Positions 25,881 to 34,386 of a stretch of 64,000 bases of DNA are shown here, one piece after another. Origin of the DNA: UBA1258 sp963643225 (GTDB taxonomy: Bacteria; Bacillota; Clostridia; Lachnospirales; Lachnospiraceae); contig CAVIIX010000011.1 in the NCBI GenBank assembly GCA_963643225.1, positions 15,905-79,904 of the forward strand. Reading direction: 5' to 3'. The notes beneath the pieces were generated by a model. That model ran no database searches. It was given only the letters and a program-made list of their open reading frames with translations, and was not told the DNA's origin. The translations under genes and the position numbers were made by a program. Numbering within the stretch: the first letter of the stretch is position 1; every line of letters begins with the position of its first letter.

Positions 25881-26605
25881 AGATAGAAGTATTATATCCT
25901 GAAGTGTGCTCCCTCTACGGCGATCTTGGCAACATTAAATATCTAAAGGAAAGCGACGATTCAATTGAGATAATAAACACCTCTTTAAAGGAAACCCCCA
26001 AATTTACTGCCGAAAAGATTGATTTAATCTATATGGGCACTGCAACAGAAGAGGGAATCAGGCTTTCTGTTAAGGCATTAACGCCCTATAAGGAAAAGCT
26101 TGAAAGCTTAATTAATGACGGACAGCTGTTTCTTTTGACAGGAAATGCTTTAGATATTTTTTCAGAAGGCGTAAGTGCAGATTTATGTGATGACCTGCCT
26201 GGACTTGGTATTATTCCGGCAAAAGAAAAATATAAAATGCTGGACAGGCACAACAGCTTTTATGTGGGCTCATTTAACACAGGGGATGAAGATATAAAGG
26301 TTGTGGGCTTTAGGAGTCTGTTTGGGCTGTCATATTTAACTAAAGGAAATAAGACTGAAGGCTTCTTTAAGACAATTCGCGGCATAGGCCGCAATGAAGC
26401 AGATTTAACGGAAGGCTATAGAATCAACAATTTATATGCCACCACCTTAATAGGACCTTTACTTATACTGAATCCTTTACTTACAAGGTGGCTATTAAAG
26501 AAGATGGGATCAAATAACGAGCCTGCCTTTATGGAAGCTTCAATGGATTCCTACAATCAAAGACTTAAAGAGCTTGAAAACGAACACTTTAACCCTATAT
26601 ATTAA
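25877..26605 (+). CDS. GatD-like amidotransferase subunit lacking catalytic Cys and His
   Basis: 242-residue class I glutamine-amidotransferase-like protein (CobB/CobQ type), paired with MurT. The N-terminus is YPEVCSLYGDLGNIKYL and the oxyanion region is IDLIYMGTATEEG. Where GatD has its nucleophile in a CGGYQ motif, this protein reads FLLTGNALDIF. Where the family has a YLHGPLL catalytic His, it reads TLIGPLLILNP. Both key residues are therefore absent while the fold-defining blocks remain. It may act as a binding subunit supplied with free ammonia, or have another role. Symbol withheld for that reason. Confidence 0.78.
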   Translation: MKIEVLYPEVCSLYGDLGNIKYLKESDDSIEIINTSLKETPKFTAEKIDLIYMGTATEEGIRLSVKALTPYKEKLESLINDGQLFLLTGNALDIFSEGVSADLCDDLPGLGIIPAKEKYKMLDRHNSFYVGSFNTGDEDIKVVGFRSLFGLSYLTKGNKTEGFFKTIRGIGRNEADLTEGYRINNLYATTLIGPLLILNPLLTRWLLKKMGSNNEPAFMEASMDSYNQRLKELENEHFNPIY

Positions 26606-26616
26606 TTGAGGATTTT

Positions 26617-27312
26617 ATGGAAAACACTAAAAAATTTGGCATTATAGGTAATCCGGTCGGCCATTCTAAAAGCCCCTTTATACACTCGTCTTTTGCTTCT
26701 TTAAATGGAGACGACATTAAATATGACCTGTGTGAAGTAAAGGAAGGGGAGCTTGAAAAATTTTTGCGTCGTGCTGTAAGAGACGGCTATGAAGGCTTTA
26801 ATGTAACGGTTCCCTATAAAGAAGAGATAATAAAATATTTAGAGGAAATAAGCGACGATGCAAAAAAAATAGGCGCTGTAAATGCCATTAAATTAACAGA
26901 AAACGGCTTTATTGGCATCAACACAGACCTTGACGGCTTTATGAAGGCTAGTGAAGAATTCAAGCTGCCTGTTAAGGGCGCAGACACTGTTGTAATAGGA
27001 GCAGGCGGTGCTGCAAGAGCAGTAGGCGCGGCACTTTTATGTTTAGGTGCATTTTCTGTTACCTTTATTAACCGTACATATGAAAAGGCAGAGCGCTTAA
27101 GCTATGACTTAAACGAAGCCTACACTACAGAAAAATTCAAGGCACTTCCTTTAGCAAAGCTTTCTTTGATTCCTGAGAATATTGTGTGCATCCAGACTAC
27201 CTCTTTAGGCTTAGCAGGAGAAAATGCCTTAATTACCGATGATAATTTTTATAAGAAAATAAAGGCTGCAATGGATATTGTGCCAATGCCCCGCACAGAC
27301 TTCAGGCAGTAG
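26617..27312 (+). pseudogene. aroE: Shikimate dehydrogenase domain, truncated by internal deletion/frameshift
   Basis: Encodes the N-terminal and NADP-binding parts of AroE: GIIGNPVGHSKSPFIHSSF at the start, NVTVPYKEEI with the catalytic Lys, NAIKL, INTDLDGFM, and VIGAGGAARAVGAALL. It stops at 231 residues (normal ~280) at AMDIVPMPRTDFRQ. The missing C-terminal motif (..YQAVGSYEFF) is found 1 base out of frame directly after, at 27,303, and leads into the shikimate kinase. The original gene was probably an aroE-aroK fusion that lost about 30 codons here with a frame change. The AroE C-terminal helix normally closes the shikimate site, so activity is doubtful. Confidence 0.75.
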
Positions 27313-27887
27313 GTTCCTACGAATTTTTTAATGACTGTACCCTTTCAGAGGATATTGTAAATAAAGTCCGTTTAGCTTTAGTCAAAAGAAAAAATCTTAT
27401 TTTAATAGGTTTTATGGGAGCAGGTAAAAGCGTTGTGGGGCGAGTGCTTGCAGAAGATTTGAAGCTTGAATTTTTTGACCTTGATGATTTTATTTCAGAG
27501 ACAACAAAATTATCAATTCCTGAAATATTTGAAAAATACGGAGAGGACTGGTTCAGAGATCAGGAGCATCTTGCAATTAAATGTGTGACGGATTCAGACA
27601 CCAGAGTAATTGCTACCGGAGGAGGCATTGTGAAACGCCCTAAAAACCTTGAAATCTTAAAGGAAGGCGGTACCATCATCTACCTAAAGGGATCCACCGA
27701 AATGCTTTGGAACAGAGTAGGCAACGACTGTAAACGCCCATTATCTAAGAGCTTATCGGAATTTACACGTCTCTACTCAGAACGTCTCCCTCTCTATGAA
27801 GAGGTGGCAGACATTACCATTAACGTGGACAACAAAACACCAAACGAAATACTTAATGAAATAAAAAGCCTGTTATCTATGGATTAA
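27303..27887 (+). pseudogene. aroK: Shikimate kinase domain separated from AroE (first in-frame ATG at 27414)
   Basis: AroK catalyses phosphorylation of shikimate. P-loop GFMGAGKSVVG, FDLDDFISE, ATGGGIVKRP and DCKRPLSKS are all present, and the domain is complete from KNLILIGF onward. The frame is open from 27,303 (QAVGSYEFFND..), which is the C-terminal end of AroE, but contains no ATG, GTG or TTG until 27,414. A start there would remove the first beta strand before the P-loop. So the kinase probably was translated as part of a fusion, and is now without a good start unless translation passes the aroE frameshift. Confidence 0.7.
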
Positions 27888-27897
27888 GGGGATATTT

Positions 27898-28893
27898 ATG
27901 GAAATTAAATGCGAATATTGTGGAAGCTTTATCGAGGATTCACTGGAAAAGTGCCCTAATTGCGGTGCTACCAATGAAAACATAAAAAGAATGGTAAATT
28001 CAACGCCTAAGACTATCGAGGAATTAAAGGCCTGGTACACGGCAAGAAATTTACCTCCATATGAGACTACACGTTTCTTTATCGGCATCAACTATACAAA
28101 GCCTCGTGCCTTTGGTATTTATGAAGAAAACGGTGAATTCATAGTCTATAAAAATAAAGCCACAGGGGAGCGTGCCATCAGATACCGGGGCATAGATGAA
28201 GCCTATGCTGTTAATGAACTCTTCCTTAAATTAAAATCAGAAATTTTAAACCAGAAATCCCATCAGACAGGGAGAAAAGGCAAAAAGAATGAGGGCGTTT
28301 TTAAATCTCTCGTATCATGGTTTTTCTTTATAGGTATGTTTATTGCTATTTCAATTTTTTCAGTCGCTTACTCTGGGTTTTTAACTGCTTTAGTCAGTGC
28401 TGCTATAGCTGCAACTGTTGTATCTGTTATTTATGGGATTGCTGCTAAAAAGATAAAGCCGATAGGCGACTTTAAGAAAAAAATTAATAAAAAATTTAAA
28501 CAGTCCTGGATTATTTCTTTAGCTTCCTGGTTTTTTATTGCAGTACTTGTCTTTATACCGGTTTATAAAAACTGTTCTCCCAGCTATTATCGCTATAATG
28601 ACACGATTTATTGTCATTATGATGGCGATTGGTACGGCTATGACAGTTCTTACGATGATTACTATTACGTTTACGAGGAATACCTTCCTGTAGAAATCTA
28701 TAATAACCCTGCCGATTACGAATACGATTATTCTGGCTACGAATGGGATTCTGAAGGCTTTACAAAATTTCAGGACAGCGATTACTACGAGGAATATGTG
28801 GCACCGGATTACAGCTCTTCAGATTCAAGCTATGACTGGGATTCAAGCGACTCCTGGGATTCAGACTCCACTGACTGGGGCTCAGACTGGTAG
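27898..28893 (+). CDS. Zinc-ribbon membrane protein with acidic Tyr/Ser/Asp tail
   Basis: 331 residues. It begins with a zinc ribbon (CEYCGSFIEDSLEKCPNCG), then a soluble domain of about 100 residues and a basic segment. Two close helices (about 142-190) and one further helix (about 204-222) follow. The final ~100 residues are extraordinarily rich in Tyr, Asp and Ser, ending in a run of Ser/Asp/Trp units. The topology suggests the zinc ribbon is inside and the tail is outside. The architecture is common in Lachnospiraceae without a known function. The start follows AAGGGGATA. Confidence 0.7.
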   Translation: MEIKCEYCGSFIEDSLEKCPNCGATNENIKRMVNSTPKTIEELKAWYTARNLPPYETTRFFIGINYTKPRAFGIYEENGEFIVYKNKATGERAIRYRGIDEAYAVNELFLKLKSEILNQKSHQTGRKGKKNEGVFKSLVSWFFFIGMFIAISIFSVAYSGFLTALVSAAIAATVVSVIYGIAAKKIKPIGDFKKKINKKFKQSWIISLASWFFIAVLVFIPVYKNCSPSYYRYNDTIYCHYDGDWYGYDSSYDDYYYVYEEYLPVEIYNNPADYEYDYSGYEWDSEGFTKFQDSDYYEEYVAPDYSSSDSSYDWDSSDSWDSDSTDWGSDW

Positions 28894-28899
28894 GAAATT

Positions 28900-30186
28900 A
28901 TGCTCTATGTTTTAAACGGCTATGTGATGGATGCAAAAGAAAACGGCCTTGAGGGCTTTTACGATTTGTGCATTCAGGATAATTTAATAAAAGAAATAAG
29001 AGTGGGCGGAGGCTTTTTAGATTCAGAAATTAAGGAAGCAGACACTTTAATAAACGCAACCGGGATGATTATTTGTCCAAGCTTTTGCGATACTCATTCT
29101 CATTTCAGAGATCCGGGCTTTGAATATAAGGAAGACATTATTACAGGTGCCAATGCCGCAAAGCGCGGAGGCTATACAGACGTTATAATGATGGCAAACA
29201 CTAAGCCTGCAATTGACAATGCCGATACACTTAATTATGTCCTTACAAAGGGAAAAGAAACAGGCATCAACCTTTATGCCTGCGCCACAGTTACAAAAGA
29301 CTTAAAGGGGAAGGAGCTTGTCGATTTTGATGCTTTGAATTCAACCGGTGCCATTGCCTTTACAGATGACGGTATTCCCATTATGAATGCGGATTTATTA
29401 AAGGAAGCATTTTTAAAAGTAAAGGCATTAGACAAGCGTATAAGCCTTCATGAAGAGGACAAGCGTTTAATAAAAGAAAGCGGCATTAACCATGGAGCTG
29501 CAAGCGATTATTATGAAATCTTTGGAGCCATAAGAGCTTCAGAAACAAAGCTTATTGAAAGAGATTTAAGGCTTGCAAAGGAAACCGGCGCCAAGGTCTG
29601 CATCCAGCATGTAAGTGCTCTTGAGAGTATTGAGGTTATCAAAAAGGCCATTAAAGAAGGAGTGGATGTATACGCTGAAATTACGCCACACCATTTTTCC
29701 TTAACGGAAGAAGCGGTCATAAGGCAGGGCAGTAACGCCAAAATGAACCCGCCCTTACGCTCAAAGCGGGATAAAGAAGCCTTAATTAAGGCTCTTAAAA
29801 ACGAAGAGAGATTTTACATTGCAACAGACCATGCGCCGCACGCAGCGTCAGAAAAGGAAAAAGGACTGTTAGAGAGTCCTTCAGGCATCATCGGGCTTGA
29901 AACGGCCTTTTCTTTGGCTGAAAGAGAAATAAATGCTAAGGGCGATAAAGGCATATTAAAAACAATTATAAGAAAGCTTACGGTAGTGCCGAGAGAAGCC
30001 TTCGGGCTTCCGGAAATTATGATTAAAGAAGGAGCAAGGGCTGATATCGTTTTATTTAAGGAAAACGAAGAGTGGGTATACGATGCACCAGTGTCAAAGG
30101 CCGTAAATACGCCCTTTTTGAACGAAAAATTTAAGGCAAAAATAAAATACACTATCTGTAACGGACAGATAGTGTATAGTGACTAG
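28900..30186 (+). CDS. pyrC: Dihydroorotase
   Basis: 428-residue metal-dependent amidohydrolase of pyrimidine synthesis (carbamoyl-aspartate to dihydroorotate). The metal-binding HxH lies in DTHSHFRDPGFEYKED. Further blocks are VIMMANTKPAIDN, ISLHEED, CIQHVSALES and ATDHAPH with the catalytic Asp. The length is typical of class I dihydroorotases. It is unlinked to carAB, 6.5 kb away, and starts seven bases after the preceding gene. A 13-bp inverted repeat overlaps its last codons. Confidence 0.93.
   Translation: MLYVLNGYVMDAKENGLEGFYDLCIQDNLIKEIRVGGGFLDSEIKEADTLINATGMIICPSFCDTHSHFRDPGFEYKEDIITGANAAKRGGYTDVIMMANTKPAIDNADTLNYVLTKGKETGINLYACATVTKDLKGKELVDFDALNSTGAIAFTDDGIPIMNADLLKEAFLKVKALDKRISLHEEDKRLIKESGINHGAASDYYEIFGAIRASETKLIERDLRLAKETGAKVCIQHVSALESIEVIKKAIKEGVDVYAEITPHHFSLTEEAVIRQGSNAKMNPPLRSKRDKEALIKALKNEERFYIATDHAPHAASEKEKGLLESPSGIIGLETAFSLAEREINAKGDKGILKTIIRKLTVVPREAFGLPEIMIKEGARADIVLFKENEEWVYDAPVSKAVNTPFLNEKFKAKIKYTICNGQIVYSD
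30147..30177. terminator. 13-bp inverted repeat inside the pyrC 3' end
   Basis: ATACACTATCTGT and ACAGATAGTGTAT pair perfectly around AACGG, within the last codons of pyrC and just before the convergent PrsW-like gene ends. It has no T tract; it may stop transcription from either side or protect mRNA ends. Confidence 0.45.
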
Positions 30187-30188
30187 GC

Positions 30189-30887
30189 TTATAATAAAAC
30201 ATCCTGCTCAGAATATTTTTTGACTTTTTTAAGGCAGATGATGTCAACAATTATTGCGTAGGCAAAGAAGGAATAATAAAGCACATAGGAATCAACGGAC
30301 AGCGAAAAATCAAAGAAACCATGCATAAGCATCGGCATGATGACTGCAAGGCGAAGGTCTCTTTTGCATTTTCTGATGCCGCCGTATTTTTCAAAAAGCT
30401 TTGCCTGACCGTAATAGATGCCCATGCAGATAGCAAAGCACGCATGCCCGGGGATTGATAAAAGAGCTCTTGTGATGGCGTTTCCGATGCCGTAGCTTGT
30501 GACATAGGAAATGTTTTCAACCACCGCAAAGCCCATGCTGACGCACACGGCGTAGACGATTGCATCGAATCGGTAGTTAAAGTTTTCATTCTTCCAGGAG
30601 CCTTTCTTTAGCATTACATATTTAAAGAATTCTTCCACAAGCCCAACGCCAAGGAAGTTTTCAATAAAAATCTGAAAGGTGGTAGCATTTTCAGGAGTAT
30701 CAAAGCTTTCGTATATTAAATAGCTTGCCAGATATTCAAAGATTATGCTTGGGATAATTGAAAGGGCGCCAAGGAAAAAAAGCTTTAATAAAAGCCTTGT
30801 GGGTTCCTTTTCGATTCGATCCTTTTTGTAAACGTACATTAAAACAACAATTCCTGGAATTACTGCTAAGGCTACTAGAAGTCTCAT
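30189..30887 (-). CDS. PrsW family intramembrane metalloprotease
   Basis: 232 residues with about seven membrane helices. The family motifs are present: VEEFFKYVML (EExxK), GFAVVENISY (FxxxE), GHACFAICMG with a His, and MLMHGFFDFSLS with the second His. PrsW cleaves the anti-sigma factor RsiW in Bacillus; the target here is not known and no sigma/anti-sigma pair is nearby. It is convergent with pyrC and lies downstream of the C39-like protein gene with a 40-base gap. Confidence 0.85.
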   Translation of the reverse strand: MRLLVALAVIPGIVVLMYVYKKDRIEKEPTRLLLKLFFLGALSIIPSIIFEYLASYLIYESFDTPENATTFQIFIENFLGVGLVEEFFKYVMLKKGSWKNENFNYRFDAIVYAVCVSMGFAVVENISYVTSYGIGNAITRALLSIPGHACFAICMGIYYGQAKLFEKYGGIRKCKRDLRLAVIMPMLMHGFFDFSLSVDSYVLYYSFFAYAIIVDIICLKKVKKYSEQDVLL

Positions 30888-30927
30888 AATAAGCTTTTCT
30901 CCATTTTTCTTTAGTTAAGATTGTAAA

Positions 30928-31593
30928 TTATACAAGTATTACTTCTAAATACCCTACAAGCTTTGAAAAATCATAATCTGTCAAAACTCCGTAGCCTGAA
31001 TCGTAATATTTACCGTCAAAGCCGATAAGATAGTGATTGTAGCGTCCCATCTTTTCCATCATGATGCAGCATTTGGGAAGCTTTACATCAGGATTTCCAA
31101 GAGTATAGATAATTTCTTCAGAATGCTCAAAACCAAAATAATTTAAAGCGTTAATCATCTTGCCCATGGTAGCCTGCCATTCGGCGCAGTGCATGATGTT
31201 GCTTACTTCCTCAATTGAAAGACCAGAAAGCATTGCAATACAGGACTGTCCGCACAGACCGTCCTGAGGCTGGCGTACAATTTTAATTGAATCAATTTTG
31301 CGGATAGGATTGGCAGTAGAATAGGGGCTGTCTTCGACCTCGGATTTGGTAATTCTGAAGGTGATGTGGCAGGCACTTTCTTCTTTTAAGCTTAAAGCAA
31401 AATCCTTTGGCACGGGAATCTTATAATAACCACGCCCCTTTGGCGCAAGATTACATACAAAGGTAGTGCCGTTTAATTTTACTTTTGCAGGAACATTACC
31501 CTCGCGCTCACAGATTTCCCATACATTAAAGGGAATGTCAACAAAATATCCGGATTCGGTCTTTTCTAAAGAGCCATCAAATGTGTATTTCAT
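30928..31593 (-). CDS. DUF1905 domain fused to a C39-like cysteine peptidase domain
   Basis: 221 residues. The N-terminal ~85 residues match DUF1905 (TFDGSLEKTESGYFVDIPFNVWE, KVKLNGTTFVCNLAPKGRGYYKIPVPK), a small beta barrel. The C-terminal ~125 residues begin VRQPQDGLCGQSCIAMLSG, resembling the Cys-containing start of C39/papain-like domains, with His in MGRYNHYLIGFDGKYYDSGYG as the likely second residue. No signal peptide or membrane helix, so it is cytoplasmic. The combination is unusual; a role in peptide processing is inferred only. Confidence 0.65.
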   Translation of the reverse strand: MKYTFDGSLEKTESGYFVDIPFNVWEICEREGNVPAKVKLNGTTFVCNLAPKGRGYYKIPVPKDFALSLKEESACHITFRITKSEVEDSPYSTANPIRKIDSIKIVRQPQDGLCGQSCIAMLSGLSIEEVSNIMHCAEWQATMGKMINALNYFGFEHSEEIIYTLGNPDVKLPKCCIMMEKMGRYNHYLIGFDGKYYDSGYGVLTDYDFSKLVGYLEVILV

Positions 31594-31750
31594 AAAATAA
31601 CCTCACATACATTAATTTTCTACTGAATATTTTAACATAAGCACACCTTTAAGTGATACAATAAACAAAGCGATTTATTGTATAAAATCAGGTACACGGT
31701 TTACATAACAAGAAAAATATACGAAAGAACAAGCTTTAAAAAGGATTTAC

Positions 31751-32311
31751 ATGAAAAAAGACAAACTTTTTATTAAAAACGGCGATTTGAGTTTCCTTGC
31801 TACAGATAAAGAAAAACCCTTTGATGCTGAATGGGAAATTCATTTAAATAACGATACGAAAGACTATGTAGGAAAATTTTCCTTTGAAGGAAAAAAGGAA
31901 GCAGGCACCATACCCTTTTATATTCAGATTGAGCCCTTATACAGGGATAAAAATTATGCCACACAAACAATACGCCGCATGGCTGAATGGGCATTTTCTT
32001 TTGCCAATATATACGAAATAAATGTGGTGATAGAACATGAAAATTCGGCAGCAGTTACGGCTTTTCAAAAGGCAGGGTATGTGTTAAGAAGTGCCACTAA
32101 GGAGCTTGAGACCTATTCGATTACCAGGCAAAAGAGCGCTTGGACAGGGTTGTATGTGGCAATCGGCGTGGTGGCAGGATTGATGCTTGGAATTTTGTTT
32201 TCAAATTTGTACATAGGCTTTGCCTTTGGCATAATCGGTGGCGTTGCAGCAGGCACTTCAATGGATGCCAAAACAAAAAAATTAAAGGAAAAATATACAG
32301 GTAAAAAATGA
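31751..32311 (+). CDS. GNAT family N-acetyltransferase with C-terminal membrane hairpin
   Basis: 186 residues. The GNAT core shows IQIEPLYRDKNYATQTIRRMAEWAF (acetyl-CoA loop) and INVVIEHENSAAVTAFQKAGYV (motif B). After residue 130 two closely spaced hydrophobic helices follow (about 131-150 and 152-172), separated by a short turn, with a basic tail. The enzyme domain would be tethered to the inner face of the membrane. The acceptor substrate is unknown. Confidence 0.75.
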   Translation: MKKDKLFIKNGDLSFLATDKEKPFDAEWEIHLNNDTKDYVGKFSFEGKKEAGTIPFYIQIEPLYRDKNYATQTIRRMAEWAFSFANIYEINVVIEHENSAAVTAFQKAGYVLRSATKELETYSITRQKSAWTGLYVAIGVVAGLMLGILFSNLYIGFAFGIIGGVAAGTSMDAKTKKLKEKYTGKK

Positions 32312-32357
32312 CAGAAGAATGTGCGGACATTTACGGCTTCTGGGAGTTTAAATACTG

Positions 32358-34079
32358 ATGAATAAAATACTTACATATAAAAATCTGAAAAAATTAATAG
32401 TATTCCTTAGCTTTCTTGCTGCAGTTAAGATGATTTTTGTTGATTATTCGATGGATGAAGAGTATCAGATCTTGATGGCATACAGAAGACTTTCGGGGGA
32501 TAATTTATTTGGCACGATGTGGGAGCCTCATCAGACATCGGCTTTCTTAACAACAATTCTTCTTTTTGCGTATAAGTTTATAACAGGAACCCTAACGGGC
32601 TGTGTAATTTTTATTCGCATAGTTTCTACGATTATCAGATTGCTTCTTAGCCTGACAGTCTGTAAATTTGTGGCAAAAACAGTTGAAAGTGAAAAAACAG
32701 GGTTTTTTATAGGAGCACTTTATTTTAATATTGTTCCGAAGATTATTGAGATTCCGGAGTTTTCAAATCTTCAGCTTTGGGGATTGACGATTGCTCTGCT
32801 GGCTTTGGGAAAATGGTATTTTGAGAGAAAACCATTGTGGCTGGTGCTTTCCGGAATTGGTATTTCCATTGAGGTGCTTTCCTATCCTTCGGATGTTCTT
32901 AATTTCCTTTTCTTTGTCGTAATTCTTCTGTGCACTAAAGGCAAGAAGAAGATTAAAAGATTGTTTGTCTTCATAGGCACTTGCATATCTATGCTTGCGC
33001 TGTGGCTTATAGGAGTGCTTGCTAAGACTCCGATTGATCAATTTATCAGGAATATCCCTTATATACTGGGCTTTGACCTGACACATGATTATTCGGACAG
33101 ACTGGCTGCACTTTTAAGTATGAGCACAGATATATTGAAGGAGGCAGTCTTAGCTTGTCTGTCTTTGGTACCTGCATTGTTTATCGCATTTCTACTAAAG
33201 AAAAAGTTTAATGGCTACTTTAAAAGTATTTTTATCGTTGCATCGGTTTTGATTTCTGAAATTATTCAGCTTGTATATTGGTTTGTAATTCGATCGGGGT
33301 ATGAAGAAGCCCAGATTCATCTGGTTGTTTTGTGGCTTATTTCTGTTATTTTTATTAAGGACATGTTCACTTCGGAGTACAGATTTCTTTATACCGGTGT
33401 TTTTGCGGGCTTACTCTCTACAATATCTGTTATATATCTGAGCGATCTTACTCCGCATTATGCCGTTCCGCATGGAATGATAGGCGTTCTGTCAGCAACG
33501 GTGTTGGTGTGCCTTATCATAAAGAATGAATATGAAACGACTAAAGTTGCAGGTGCAAAGCAAATAACAGAAAAAAGATTATTCTTAATATTGCTTCTTA
33601 GCCTGACTTTTGTCTCAATTTTGGGGAAGGGGTTAACTCTCAGAGGCGGAATTATGAGTACCAATACAGTTTTTGGCATCGAAAATGTATACAAAAAGGG
33701 ACCCGCAGCGTTCATTTTTTCGGGTTACATGAATGCTTATATAAATGATTCAAATTATGAAGATTTCAATGAATACGTACCGGAAGGTTCAAACTGCCTC
33801 ATAGTATCAGAAATGGCCGGTTTAAGCCAGACAACTCCGTATATGTTTAAAAACCTTTCGGTCAGCCATTTTTCAATTGTCGATCCTACGAGCTATGATG
33901 AAAGATTACTTACATATTGGAAACTTTATCCACAAAAACAGCCGTCGGTAATAGTGGTTGATTGCTGGTATTCAAACCTTTGCATAGATAAAGACAGCTG
34001 GATCATGAAGTATATAGAGGGTGAATACAACTACACAAGGTCGGTGGATGGGCGTTACGTCAGGTTCTACTTCAAATAG
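32358..34079 (+). CDS. GT-C-like polytopic membrane protein (glycosyltransferase 39-like)
   Basis: 573 residues with about eleven membrane helices and a C-terminal extracytoplasmic domain of ~130 residues. The first loop after helix 1 contains YSMDEEYQILMAYRRLSGDNLFGTMWEPHQTSA, with acidic residues placed like the catalytic Asp of GT-C glycosyltransferases. Clear sequence identity to a named family is not visible. It would use a lipid-linked sugar donor for surface glycosylation. It precedes the nitrogen gene cluster. Confidence 0.6.
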   Translation: MNKILTYKNLKKLIVFLSFLAAVKMIFVDYSMDEEYQILMAYRRLSGDNLFGTMWEPHQTSAFLTTILLFAYKFITGTLTGCVIFIRIVSTIIRLLLSLTVCKFVAKTVESEKTGFFIGALYFNIVPKIIEIPEFSNLQLWGLTIALLALGKWYFERKPLWLVLSGIGISIEVLSYPSDVLNFLFFVVILLCTKGKKKIKRLFVFIGTCISMLALWLIGVLAKTPIDQFIRNIPYILGFDLTHDYSDRLAALLSMSTDILKEAVLACLSLVPALFIAFLLKKKFNGYFKSIFIVASVLISEIIQLVYWFVIRSGYEEAQIHLVVLWLISVIFIKDMFTSEYRFLYTGVFAGLLSTISVIYLSDLTPHYAVPHGMIGVLSATVLVCLIIKNEYETTKVAGAKQITEKRLFLILLLSLTFVSILGKGLTLRGGIMSTNTVFGIENVYKKGPAAFIFSGYMNAYINDSNYEDFNEYVPEGSNCLIVSEMAGLSQTTPYMFKNLSVSHFSIVDPTSYDERLLTYWKLYPQKQPSVIVVDCWYSNLCIDKDSWIMKYIEGEYNYTRSVDGRYVRFYFK

Positions 34080-34217
34080 CCTACTAAGTATCCTGGAGGT
34101 TTTTATAGAATCCTGTTAGGAATAACACCCTCGTGTCATGTTTATTTTTACAATAAGCGTAAGTGTAAATACACTTATTTTGGATTAGAGCTAATGATGG
34201 GTTGAGAAATTGACAGT

Positions 34218-34365
34218 CTTTTGATAAACTGTTAAACGAGTATTCGGCTGCAGATACTACTGAGTGTCGGTTTCAGACTATGCCTTGAAGGCTATTTCAG
34301 GCTTACGGCATAAAACACAGTCGAAGAAATTACAAGGATTAAAGAGCTTTCTTTTTAATTCAAAT
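34218..34365 (+). pseudogene. Degraded 3' end of dapL
   Basis: Clearly related base by base to 52,373-52,527, the last ~150 bp of dapL. Shared blocks include TTTTGATAAACTGTTAAACGAG, TGTCGGTTTC, GGCTATTTCAG, CTTACGGCAT and ATTAAAGAGCTTTCTTTTT. Several substitutions and small indels destroy the frame. The rest of the gap 34,080-34,217 has a weak AAGTGT/ACACTT hairpin and nothing else recognised. Confidence 0.85.
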
Positions 34366-34386
34366 TTAAATAATTGAGGTCATGAT

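Noticed and set aside
27270..27320. Programmed -1 frameshift joining AroE to AroK
   Set aside because: No slippery heptamer lies before the stop and about 30 AroE codons are missing, so a deletion is the better explanation.
34080..34386. glmS ribozyme or riboswitch upstream of glmS
   Set aside because: The region aligns to the dapL 3' end instead, and no ribozyme core was recognised.
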